A stretch of 9,202 bases of DNA from G11 sp947167445 (GTDB lineage Bacteria > Bacillota > Clostridia > Lachnospirales > Lachnospiraceae): the NCBI GenBank assembly GCA_947167445.1, contig CAMVID010000035.1, positions 1-9,202 of the forward strand, read 5' to 3'. The translations under genes and the position numbers were made by a program. Positions 1 through 5,810 of the stretch are shown piece by piece (the stretch's first letter is position 1; the number at the start of each line of letters is the position of its first letter). Under the pieces are notes generated by a model. The model did no database searches. It was not told the origin of the DNA and was given only the letters and a program-made list of their open reading frames with translations.

Positions 1-46
1 GCTGAAGTTTATTCAGAAAGTGTTGCACTTGGTTGACAAACCAAGC
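1..46 (+). repeat. Left terminal inverted repeat, 46 bp
   Basis: This sequence is the exact reverse complement of 9155-9200 (46 of 46 bases). It contains two small hairpins: CTGAA (2-6) with TTCAG (12-16) around a 5-base loop, and CTTGGTT (28-34) with AACCAAG (39-45) around the loop GACA. No transposase or target-site duplication can be seen, so calling it a transposon end is not justified. It is more likely a dispersed repeat at which the sequence was cut or the assembly stopped. The TTGACA at 33-38 lies in the second hairpin and is too far from the -10 box at 102 to be its -35. Confidence 0.9.
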
Positions 47-100
47 TGTCCCCAACCTGCACCGTGCAAATCGGGGACTGTCCCCAACCTGCACATTCGT
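47..100 (+). repeat. GTCCCCAA..TGCAC module, duplicated next to the left terminal repeat
   Basis: The module GTCCCCAACCTGCAC occurs at 48-62 and again at 80-94, a 32-bp period, with the roughly inverted GTGCAAATCGGGGAC (64-78) between them. The right terminal copy carries a single module, GTCCCCAAATTGCAC on the minus strand, and both copies then continue with ATTCGT (95-100 here). The left copy therefore looks like the right copy plus a 32-bp internal expansion. The same module builds the arms of the palindromes at 1267-1347, 2819-2917 and 9017-9053. Confidence 0.75.
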
Positions 101-107
101 GTATAAT
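79..107 (+). promoter_or_regulatory. Probable promoter of the DUF362 gene
   Basis: A perfect -10 box TATAAT lies at 102-107, giving a transcript start near 113 and a short leader before the ribosome site at 121. The best-spaced -35 (79-84, TGTCCC, 17 bp) is a poor match and lies inside the repeat module. The -10 is convincing and the -35 is weak. If the promoter is used, the repeat supplies its upstream part. Confidence 0.45.
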
Positions 108-133
108 GAGAGATACAAGCGGAGGAATATCTT

Positions 134-1258
134 ATGGAAAAATCGAAAGTATACTTTACTGATTTCAGGACTCAATTGGGAGTGGGGCTCACAACAAAGC
201 TTCAGAAACTAATTAGAATGGCCGGGATTGGCAATATTGACATGGATGGCAAGTTCGTGGCAATCAAAATGCACTTTGGCGAGCTTGGTAACCTGGCATA
301 TCTTAGACCCAACTACGCAAAAGCAGTTGCAGATGTGGTTAAGGAGCTTGGCGGAATGCCTTTCCTTACTGACTGTAACACCCTGTATCCAGGAAGCAGA
401 AAGCATGCCTTGGAGCATCTTGACTGCGCCAACATGAACGGGTTTAACACAGTCACCACAGGCTGTCAGATAATCATCGCCGATGGCCTCAGAGGAACCG
501 ATGATGTGATTGTTCCGGTTCCTAATGCGGAATATTGCAAGGAAGCTTACATTGGGCGCGCAGTTATGGATGCTGACGTTTTTATCTCATTAAATCACTT
601 TAAAGGTCATGAGATGGCGGGTTTTGGCGGCGCAATCAAAAACATAGGTATGGGCTGCGGAAGCCGTGCCGGAAAGATGCAGCAGCACAACGACGGACAG
701 CCTCACGTTGTCACCGACAAGTGTAAGGGATGTAAGAGATGTGCCAAGGAGTGCGGATCCGACGCCATTTGCTATAAGGATAACAAGGCGTGGATTGACC
801 CTGAGAAATGTAAGGGCTGCGGACGTTGTATAGGCGCCTGCGCTTTTGACGCAATAGAGAATGATAACGGTAATGCGGCGGACTTTCTGGGACGCAAGAT
901 GGCCGAGTACACCGCGGCGGTTGTGACAGGCAGACCATGTTTCCATATCAGCCTTATTACTGATGTTTCACCTAACTGCGACTGCCACAGTGAGAACGAT
1001 GCGCCTATCCTTCCGGACATCGGAATGTTAGCTTCCTTTGATCCGGTTGCTTTGGACCAGGCTTGTGTTGACCTTTGCCAGAAGGCAGAGCCCATCAGAA
1101 ACAGCCAGCTTGGCGACAACATGGCAAAAGAGCATTTCCACGATCACGGAGATCACTGGCATAACTCCAACCCGAACGTTTCCTGGGCAGAGACTTTGGA
1201 GCATTCAGTGAAACTTGGAATCGGAACCAGGGAATACGAACTTATAACTATGAAGTAG
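134..1258 (+). CDS. DUF362 protein with two [4Fe-4S] ferredoxin motifs
   Basis: A 374-residue soluble protein of the DUF362 family, whose biochemical role is not established; an electron-transfer or redox function is inferred from its clusters. The DUF362 signature is around residues 155-175 (NHFKGHEMAGFGGAIKN), followed by GMGCG. A 2x[4Fe-4S] ferredoxin insert has cysteines 197, 200, 203, 207 and 226, 229, 232, 236, both as CxxCxxCxxxC. Near the C-terminus is a histidine-rich stretch, HFHDHGDHWH (335-344), that could bind metal. There is no signal peptide or membrane segment, so it should be cytoplasmic. The ATG has a strong ribosome site, GGAGGA at 121-126, seven bases upstream. It appears monocistronic: a large palindrome starts 8 bases after the stop and the next gene has its own promoter. 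Confidence 0.9.
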   Translation: MEKSKVYFTDFRTQLGVGLTTKLQKLIRMAGIGNIDMDGKFVAIKMHFGELGNLAYLRPNYAKAVADVVKELGGMPFLTDCNTLYPGSRKHALEHLDCANMNGFNTVTTGCQIIIADGLRGTDDVIVPVPNAEYCKEAYIGRAVMDADVFISLNHFKGHEMAGFGGAIKNIGMGCGSRAGKMQQHNDGQPHVVTDKCKGCKRCAKECGSDAICYKDNKAWIDPEKCKGCGRCIGACAFDAIENDNGNAADFLGRKMAEYTAAVVTGRPCFHISLITDVSPNCDCHSENDAPILPDIGMLASFDPVALDQACVDLCQKAEPIRNSQLGDNMAKEHFHDHGDHWHNSNPNVSWAETLEHSVKLGIGTREYELITMK

Positions 1259-1266
1259 ACGCGATG

Positions 1267-1347
1267 GTGCAGGTATGTGCAGGTTGGGGACAGGCCCAAA
1301 TTGCACCGTGCAATTTGGGCCTGTCCCCAACCTGCACATACCTGCAC
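1267..1347. repeat. Perfect 81-bp palindrome (40-bp arms), GTGCAGGT-type
   Basis: Every base from 1267 to 1306 pairs with 1308-1347, leaving one unpaired base at 1307. Each arm has the unit GTGCAGGTAT followed by a module reading GTGCAGGTTGGGGACAGG and then CCCAAATTGCAC, which is itself an imperfect hairpin. The core 1277-1337 is identical to 2838-2898. The element starts 8 bases after the DUF362 stop and ends 10 bases before the -35 of the MarR promoter. No T-run follows, so it is not a standard intrinsic terminator, although so stable a hairpin could stall polymerase or protect the mRNA 3' end. It resembles a REP/BIME-type intergenic repeat. Confidence 0.95.
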
Positions 1348-1356
1348 ATAAATGTG

Positions 1357-1385
1357 TTGACAAGAAAAAGGTAATATGTTACATT
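1357..1385 (+). promoter_or_regulatory. Promoter of the MarR-flavodoxin-FMN operon
   Basis: A perfect -35 TTGACA (1357-1362) lies 17 bp from TACATT (1380-1385), a 4/6 -10 box that is preceded by TGT, making it an extended -10. The transcript start should be near 1392. The operator palindromes overlap it, which fits repression by the first gene product. Confidence 0.75.
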
Positions 1386-1413
1386 GTTTGAGAAATGTAA
1401 TATATTACCTTTT
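1366..1413. promoter_or_regulatory. Double palindromic operator, probably for the adjacent MarR protein
   Basis: Two 20-bp arms (1366-1385 and 1394-1413) form an inverted repeat with one mismatch (1378/1401). Each arm contains its own palindrome: GTAATATGTTAC at 1371-1382 (near-perfect) and GTAATATATTAC at 1397-1408 (perfect), with centres 26 bp apart. The first covers the spacer and -10 of the promoter; the second lies just after the expected start of transcription. MarR dimers typically bind AT-rich palindromes of this size in their own promoters, so autorepression is the natural reading. That this MarR binds here is inferred, not shown. Confidence 0.8.
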
Positions 1414-1434
1414 CTTATTGGGGAGAAATTCAAT

Positions 1435-1911
1435 ATGACAATGAACTACAACGAGACAATGAACATGGACAAGGTTGACTTCGGAGACCTGGCACCGCAG
1501 CCCTTCTTGTTGGGGCTTTTGAGCGCCTTTGACAACAGGTACCAGGCGGTGGCGGATCGCTGCATCGGAGAGATTACCTGGAAGCAGTTTTTCGCAGTGA
1601 TCTGCATCAACATCTGCAAGGAGCCTCCGACCCTTAACGAGCTTTCGGACATTATGGAAAGTTCCCACCAAAACGTGAAGCAGATCATTCTAAAACTCGA
1701 GAAGAAAGGCTTCGTGGAGACCTTCACCGATGAGAAAGACAAGAGGAAGCAGCGAATCAAGCTGACGGACTCCTGCAGAGAATTCTGCGCAAGAAACGAC
1801 GAGTTCAGCAGGGAAATCGTTGGTAAAATCTTCGTCGGTATCTCCGAACAGGATTTAATGGCAACTATCAAAACAATTATGCAAATGGAAAGGAATTTGA
1901 ATACAATATGA
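1435..1911 (+). CDS. MarR-family transcriptional regulator
   Basis: A 158-residue winged-helix DNA-binding protein of typical MarR length. After an N-terminal helical part, the HTH covers about residues 65-91 (PTLNELSDIM, then SSHQNVKQIILKLEKKG) and the wing about 93-111, with the basic DEKDKRKQR turn expected of the family. C-terminal helices (about 113-155) should form the dimer interface. The ligand is unknown; the co-transcribed flavoproteins suggest a redox or electrophile signal (inference). ATG 1435 is chosen because GGGGAG (1420-1425) sits nine bases upstream; a TTG at 1384 in the same frame falls inside the -10 box and operator and cannot be the start. Its stop overlaps the flavodoxin start as ATGA, indicating translational coupling. 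Confidence 0.88.
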   Translation: MTMNYNETMNMDKVDFGDLAPQPFLLGLLSAFDNRYQAVADRCIGEITWKQFFAVICINICKEPPTLNELSDIMESSHQNVKQIILKLEKKGFVETFTDEKDKRKQRIKLTDSCREFCARNDEFSREIVGKIFVGISEQDLMATIKTIMQMERNLNTI

Positions 1912-2441
1912 AAACTTTGATAATTTATAATTCGCAGACAGGATTTACAAAGAAATACGCCGAATGGCTCGGAGAGAGAATGCAGGCCACTGTGATGAAC
2001 TTAAAAGAAGCGAAAAAGGAGAAAGACGGTTTTTACAAAGAGTTCGATGCCATAGCTTTCGGAAGCTGGGTTCTTGGGGGCAAGGCTGTTAAGGCGGAGT
2101 GGTTCCTTGAAAAAGCGCCCGTTTGGAAGGGGAAGAAGCTCGTTCAGTTTATGGTCGGGGCCATGCCCGGGGATGCACCGGAGATTCAGACCATATTGGA
2201 TAATGCTCTGAATGACGAGCAAAAGCGCTACATCAAGGTATTTTTCTGCCAGGGCGGTCTTGATTATACAAAGATGAAATTCCCTTACAAACAGATGATG
2301 AAGGCGTTCTCATCCATGACGGCCAAGAAGGCGGTTACCGCTGACGAGAAGAAAATGGCTGAGATGATTGCTTCGAATTATGATGAATCAGACCCCAAAT
2401 TCATTGAGCCCATAGTCGCTTACCTAGAGGGCGGTGAGTAA
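1908..2441 (+). CDS. Flavodoxin-domain protein
   Basis: A 177-residue cytoplasmic flavoprotein expected to bind FMN and carry electrons. The N-terminal phosphate-binding loop is SQTGFT (residues 9-14) after the first strand LIIY. A second flavin-contacting loop is likely at FGSWVLGG (51-58) and a third near FFCQGGLDY (112-120). The sequence resembles the flavodoxin-like group that also includes HemG-type enzymes, but no heme genes are nearby and protoporphyrinogen oxidase activity should not be assumed. It overlaps the MarR gene by 4 bp (ATGA), with AAAGGA at 1889-1894 as a rather distant ribosome site, so translation is probably coupled. The FMN-binding gene follows after 3 bp. The partner enzyme is unknown. 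Confidence 0.85.
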   Translation: MKTLIIYNSQTGFTKKYAEWLGERMQATVMNLKEAKKEKDGFYKEFDAIAFGSWVLGGKAVKAEWFLEKAPVWKGKKLVQFMVGAMPGDAPEIQTILDNALNDEQKRYIKVFFCQGGLDYTKMKFPYKQMMKAFSSMTAKKAVTADEKKMAEMIASNYDESDPKFIEPIVAYLEGGE

Positions 2442-2444
2442 GCA

Positions 2445-2816
2445 ATGAAGAAATTTCTGATTGTTTTGGGGGTTATTGCTGTGGCTGTCGTGGCCCTTTG
2501 CCTTTCGGTTTTTTTCAAGATGAAGAGCCAGACCGATGCCTTCGACACGACACCTGTGGATATAAGCAAAGTGGCCGACGGAACCTACGAGGGCTACAGT
2601 GAAACCATGATGGTAAAAGCGAAAGTTCTCGTCACCGTGGAAGCAGGGAAGATTACCGACATTGAAATTCTGCAACATGACTGCGGCAAGGGACATCCCG
2701 CCGAAGCAATGATTGATGACATGATAGCAAACAACACGGTTGAGGTGGACGCGGTTTCCGGCGCCACCGCCTCCAGCGAAGTAATAAAGGACGCCATACG
2801 AAACGCCCTGCGGTAG
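2445..2816 (+). CDS. Membrane-anchored FMN-binding domain protein
   Basis: A 123-residue protein with one N-terminal membrane segment (about residues 4-24) followed by a small FMN-binding domain outside the membrane. The flavinylation motif is DAVSGATAS (102-110); in this family the threonine of SGAT (T108) receives FMN through a phosphoester bond made by ApbE. No apbE gene is in the window, so the modifying enzyme would have to be elsewhere. Such domains act in extracytoplasmic electron transfer, for example in Rnf/Nqr-type and flavin-based export systems. No lipobox is seen. The ATG has GGTGAG (2433-2438) six bases upstream and lies 3 bp after the flavodoxin stop. The pair could link cytoplasmic and extracytoplasmic flavins, but the route across the membrane is not encoded here. 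Confidence 0.87.
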   Translation: MKKFLIVLGVIAVAVVALCLSVFFKMKSQTDAFDTTPVDISKVADGTYEGYSETMMVKAKVLVTVEAGKITDIEILQHDCGKGHPAEAMIDDMIANNTVEVDAVSGATASSEVIKDAIRNALR

Positions 2817-2818
2817 GC

Positions 2819-2917
2819 GCAGGTTTGGTGCAGGTAGGTGCAGGTTGGGGACAGGCCCAAATTGCACCGTGCAATTTGGGCCTGTCCCCAACCTGCACCT
2901 ACCTGCACCAAACCTGC
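2819..2917. repeat. Perfect 99-bp palindrome (49-bp arms), GTGCAGGT-type
   Basis: Bases 2819-2867 pair perfectly with 2869-2917 around one central base. The core 2838-2898 is identical to 1277-1337. Outside it each arm has GTGCAGGTAG and then a further unit, GCAGGTTTG, so this copy has one more unit per arm than the 1267 element. It begins 2 bases after the stop of the FMN-binding gene. No T-run follows, so it is not a classical terminator, but it should form a very stable hairpin in the operon's 3' end. Confidence 0.95.
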
Positions 2918-2960
2918 ACATAGTGGTTCAAAGGTACTATGAAAGTAGCGCAATAAAGCG

Positions 2961-2989
2961 TTGCAACGAAACAACAAGGCTGATAAAAT
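2961..2989 (+). promoter_or_regulatory. Probable promoter of the secreted DUF4832 gene
   Basis: TTGCAA (2961-2966) and TAAAAT (2984-2989) are separated by 17 bp, and TGA before the -10 makes it an extended -10. Transcription would start near 2996, leaving a leader of about 70 bases. It lies 43 bases downstream of the palindrome, so the gene appears independent of the preceding operon. Confidence 0.55.
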
Positions 2990-2999
2990 ATCCTTATGG

Positions 3000-3036
3000 G
3001 TGTGTATTTTCTTAACGCAAATCTGCGTAAACACAC
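3000..3036 (+). promoter_or_regulatory. Stem-loop in the 5' leader of the DUF4832 gene
   Basis: GTGTGT (3000-3005) pairs with ACACAC (3031-3036). Stacked directly inside is ACGCA (3015-3019) with TGCGT (3024-3028) around AATC, extended by TT/AA pairs. The 5' side carries an unpaired ATTTTC. The structure would start a few bases from the predicted transcript 5' end and leave the ribosome site (3054-3060) free. It may stabilise the mRNA or be regulatory. It does not match a riboswitch class that I recognise. Confidence 0.4.
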
Positions 3037-3065
3037 GCAAATAAATTAATGTAAAGGGGATAGTA

Positions 3066-4667
3066 ATGAACAGGAGAATTTCCAAAATCCTAAGTCAGAT
3101 CCTGTCTATCGGCCTGGTTTTTACCGCGTTTCAGACTTTAGGTATTGACGCACAGGCAGCTACGAGAGGATCAACAATCGAATGCAAAGAGTCGGGATAT
3201 GAGTTACCGGACAACGTCGAAAGGGGAAGATGTCCGTACACCTGGGTCACAGTAACCGACAAGAAATGTGAGGTTCAGAATCCTACCGGTGGTCTTTGCA
3301 GCATCATGTACGATCTGCGTTATTTCTCAAATGGTAACAACTTCAGCACATCAAATTTGAAAGCCTGGGGATACAAATTCAGACAGGGCTGCGGGGAGAA
3401 CAGAAGTCTTTTGACTACAGACGTATTCAAGGACTCGCTGGAGCAGACTCTTAAGAATGCCAGAGCTAACGGAACCGCTTTGGTTCTCAGATTTTCCTAT
3501 GCAAGCGACAATACTGTAGGTAACGAGCCTTCAATTATTAAGGAAGGTGACAAGACAACCTACCATAATACCGAGCAGATTCGCCAGCACATCAAGGAAA
3601 TCAGCGGAATTATCAACAATTACAAGGACGTTGTTCTGGCTGTTGAGTGCGGTATGTTCGGACCCTGGGGCGAGATGCATTCCTCCATGTACGACATTGA
3701 TACATGGAACGGCTATGACACCCAGTTCTCAAATGCAATCATCAACAGATGGCTCGAGAAGCTGGATCCTCAGATTAAGGTTCTGGTTCGTGCACCCAAG
3801 CATCTGATGGGATATTACGGCTACACAAATTCCGAAGATTTTAACGATGCAGTTGCCGACGGAAGCCTTGAAATCAACCCTCGTCTTGGCATGTACAACG
3901 ACGGATATCTCGGGGATTCCACCGACGTCGGAACCTACGGAAGCAACAATCACTTCCCTTATATCACAAGAGAAAAGGGCCTTGATCTTCTTGAGAAGAT
4001 GGACCAGGTTCCCTTCGGCGGCGAATGCGCATACGTTTCGGAGGGTGAGCTGGCGACCGGAGGCACCACAATGTACGGCGGAGCTGATTTTACCAAAGAA
4101 TTATACAGAAGCCACCTGTCATTCCTTCATAACATCAACAATGAAGGAGAGGTTGTTATCGGTGCCCTCAACAAAGTAAACTTCGAAAGTAACTGCCTCA
4201 TTCCGGGCCTTGAGAAGAGCGATGTCGAGCCCTATATCGGACACTCATACCGCAAATTCATGCGGGACCACATGGGTTATAGACTTTTGGTAAAAGAGTC
4301 GTCGCTTTCTCAGAAAGCATCCAGGGGCGGCACCTTCAATATGAGCGGAAAGATTAAGAACGTGGGCTTCGGAAACTTCCTTACTCCCAAAACAACCGAG
4401 ATTGTTTTAAAGAAGGGTGACGAAACCAAGGTTATTCCAGTGGATTTCGACGCAACCGAAATCACATCACTTACCACTGTAAGCTACAACTTTGATATTC
4501 CGGTGCCTTCAGACCTCGCAAAGGGTGAGTGGGACGTATACATGCGAATCCGCAGCAACAGAGCCGATGAGGCTTCATCTGTTAAGACAGGTATTCGCTT
4601 CGCAAATCCCTGCGACTTCGATAAGAACCTTAAAGCAAATAAGATTGGTACAATCAAAATAAACTAA
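3066..4667 (+). CDS. Secreted DUF4874/DUF4832 protein
   Basis: A 533-residue exported protein. A signal peptide covers residues 1-31, with basic MNRR, a hydrophobic core and probable cleavage AQA|A. The DUF4874-like part (about 55-250) includes DLRYFS, LVLRFSYA and VECGMFGPWGEMHS; the DUF4832-like part (about 260-515) includes LGMYNDGYLG and PFGGECAY and ends in a beta-rich domain (about 415-512). The fold is expected to be a TIM barrel of glycoside-hydrolase type. E194, E203, D279 and E320 are candidate active-site acids, but no activity is established. Family members are often found near polysaccharide genes; none is here. No sortase signal or surface-binding repeat is seen, so it is probably released. 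The start is supported by AAGGGGA (3054-3060), five bases before the ATG. Confidence 0.82.
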   Translation: MNRRISKILSQILSIGLVFTAFQTLGIDAQAATRGSTIECKESGYELPDNVERGRCPYTWVTVTDKKCEVQNPTGGLCSIMYDLRYFSNGNNFSTSNLKAWGYKFRQGCGENRSLLTTDVFKDSLEQTLKNARANGTALVLRFSYASDNTVGNEPSIIKEGDKTTYHNTEQIRQHIKEISGIINNYKDVVLAVECGMFGPWGEMHSSMYDIDTWNGYDTQFSNAIINRWLEKLDPQIKVLVRAPKHLMGYYGYTNSEDFNDAVADGSLEINPRLGMYNDGYLGDSTDVGTYGSNNHFPYITREKGLDLLEKMDQVPFGGECAYVSEGELATGGTTMYGGADFTKELYRSHLSFLHNINNEGEVVIGALNKVNFESNCLIPGLEKSDVEPYIGHSYRKFMRDHMGYRLLVKESSLSQKASRGGTFNMSGKIKNVGFGNFLTPKTTEIVLKKGDETKVIPVDFDATEITSLTTVSYNFDIPVPSDLAKGEWDVYMRIRSNRADEASSVKTGIRFANPCDFDKNLKANKIGTIKIN

Positions 4668-4693
4668 AAGACAGATCTAACTGACACAAACAC

Positions 4694-4721
4694 CAAAAAA
4701 GGGACCTCTACGAGGTCCCTT
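4694..4721 (-). terminator. Intrinsic terminator of the dehydrogenase gene
   Basis: A 10-bp stem, 4699-4708 with 4712-4721, closes a 3-base loop. Read on the minus strand it is followed by a run of T (the A-run ending at 4700), 18 bases after the stop of the dehydrogenase. On the plus strand no T-run follows, so it is at best a weak terminator for the convergent DUF4832 gene. Confidence 0.88.
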
Positions 4722-4739
4722 CGGCTGTGTAGTGCATTA

Positions 4740-5705
4740 TTATTTAGAATAATCGTAAAAGCCCTTGCCTGCGTTGACACCGGTTTCGCCCTTGTCAATC
4801 TTCTCTTTAAGAAGAGTGCAGATTCTGTTTTCAAGTGTGCCTTCAACCTTTGCTTCGGGCTTCATGATGTGGATGTTGTAAGCTGTCTCAAGACCCACAA
4901 TATCAAGAATCTGGAAAGGACCTGCGGGAGCGCCTGTTGCAAGCTTCCATGTAAGGTCGATGGTTGCGGGATCGGAAACCTCGTTAGCCCAAAGTGCCTG
5001 AGCTGCGCTTAAGAAAGGCACAAGCATTGAGTTAAGGATGTATCCGGGCTGCTCTTTGTGAAGCTGTAAGGGTACCATGTTAATGTCGGATGCAAAAGCA
5101 ACAACCTTATCATAGATTGCTTTATCTGTTCCGGGATGTCCCATCACTTCAGCAGTGTTGTTTTTCCAAATAGTGTTTGCAAAATGAAGTGCAAGATACT
5201 TCTCGGGTCTTCCGGTGTACTCAGCAAATCTGCTGGGAAGCATGGTGGAAGAGTTGGTTACGAGAATTGTCTTTTCAGGTAAAAGATCCTTCATCTTCTC
5301 ATAAACACCAATCTTGGCTTCGGGGTCCTCTGACATTGACTCGATTACGATGTCGGCATCTGCAACAGCCTTGGCCATATCAAGTTCAATCTTGATGTTG
5401 TTCTTAAGATTCTCCTTACCGATTTTAACAAGTTCATCTATTTTCTCTGCTGTGATTCCGTCCCAGGTCTTGATCATTCCTTTGGGGTACATCATCTTAC
5501 CAACAGGGTTAGTAATGAGTGCCTTGGCTGCCTCAAGATCCTGAAGCATAAGAGCACTGTATCTTTCAATCTTAGGAGTTGTTCTTCCGATAGAGCTCTC
5601 ACTTCTAAGCCAAAAAGTTACTTTGTGTCCGGTGTAAGCGCACATGAGTCCAATCTGTGTTCCGAGGACTCCGCCGCCGGCTACTACTACGTTTTGTAAT
5701 TCCAT
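4740..5705 (-). CDS. 3-hydroxyacyl-CoA dehydrogenase (Hbd-like)
   Basis: A 321-residue NAD(P)-dependent dehydrogenase that interconverts 3-hydroxyacyl-CoA and 3-ketoacyl-CoA, as in butyrate-type fermentation or beta-oxidation. The N-terminal Rossmann loop is AGGGVLG (9-15). The substrate and catalytic region includes NSST (151-154), H174 in LHFAN and E186 in AEVM, the likely His-Glu pair; N225 lies in GYILNSMLVPFL. The C-terminal helical domain ends with the family's GKGFYDY (313-319). The usual HFxNP is HFANT here, and the protein is longer than typical Hbd of about 280 residues, the extra length lying mostly between residues 35 and 110, so substrate preference may differ. It stands alone, without thiolase or crotonase. 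The start has GGAGGGA (5711-5717) five bases upstream. Confidence 0.88.
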   Translation of the reverse strand: MELQNVVVAGGGVLGTQIGLMCAYTGHKVTFWLRSESSIGRTTPKIERYSALMLQDLEAAKALITNPVGKMMYPKGMIKTWDGITAEKIDELVKIGKENLKNNIKIELDMAKAVADADIVIESMSEDPEAKIGVYEKMKDLLPEKTILVTNSSTMLPSRFAEYTGRPEKYLALHFANTIWKNNTAEVMGHPGTDKAIYDKVVAFASDINMVPLQLHKEQPGYILNSMLVPFLSAAQALWANEVSDPATIDLTWKLATGAPAGPFQILDIVGLETAYNIHIMKPEAKVEGTLENRICTLLKEKIDKGETGVNAGKGFYDYSK

Positions 5706-5751
5706 GTTTTTCCCTCCAAAAATTACATATAAATTAGTACAGTTTCCTAGA

Positions 5752-5769
5752 TGGTTAAATTTTTAACAC
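5752..5769. promoter_or_regulatory. Rex-like operator upstream of the dehydrogenase gene
   Basis: TGGTTAA-ATTT-TTAACAC matches the clostridial Rex consensus TTGTTAANNNNTTAACAA at 12 of 14 fixed positions and keeps both TTAA cores and the spacing. It lies between the likely dehydrogenase -10 (5782-5787) and its ribosome site, just after the expected transcript start, a repressing position. Rex is the NADH/NAD+-sensing repressor of fermentative genes, including hbd genes, in Clostridia. No rex gene is in the window; the assignment rests on motif and context. Confidence 0.65.
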
Positions 5770-5781
5770 ATCCTGGTTATT

Positions 5782-5810
5782 ATTTTAACATACTTTTGGA
5801 GTCTTGCATA
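5782..5810 (-). promoter_or_regulatory. Possible promoter of the dehydrogenase gene
   Basis: On the minus strand TAAAAT (5782-5787) is preceded by TGT, an extended -10. A weak -35, TATGCA (5805-5810), is 17 bp away. The start would be near 5775, putting the Rex-like site at about +6 to +23. Its -35 overlaps that proposed for the divergent exonuclease gene. Confidence 0.4.

Noticed and set aside
33..38. TTGACA as the -35 of the DUF362 promoter
   Set aside because: It is more than 60 bases from the TATAAT at 102 and lies within a hairpin of the terminal repeat.
590..1122. Overlapping minus-strand reading frames within the DUF362 gene
   Set aside because: They lie opposite a strongly supported gene, have no family motif and no ribosome site that I could see; they are shadows.
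1384..1434. TTG at 1384 as the start of the MarR protein
   Set aside because: It lies inside the -10 box and operator, upstream of the expected transcript start, and has no ribosome site; ATG 1435 has a good one.
1267..2917. Palindromic repeats as a CRISPR array
   Set aside because: The copies are more than 1.4 kb apart with genes between them, there are no regular spacers, and no cas gene is seen.
2424..3085. Minus-strand reading frames running through the 2819-2917 palindrome
   Set aside because: They arise from the FMN-binding gene read backwards plus the repeat; the translations show no recognisable domain.
4699..4721. Hairpin as a strong terminator of the plus-strand DUF4832 gene
   Set aside because: On the plus strand it is followed by CGGCTGTG with no T-run; the T-run exists only on the minus strand.
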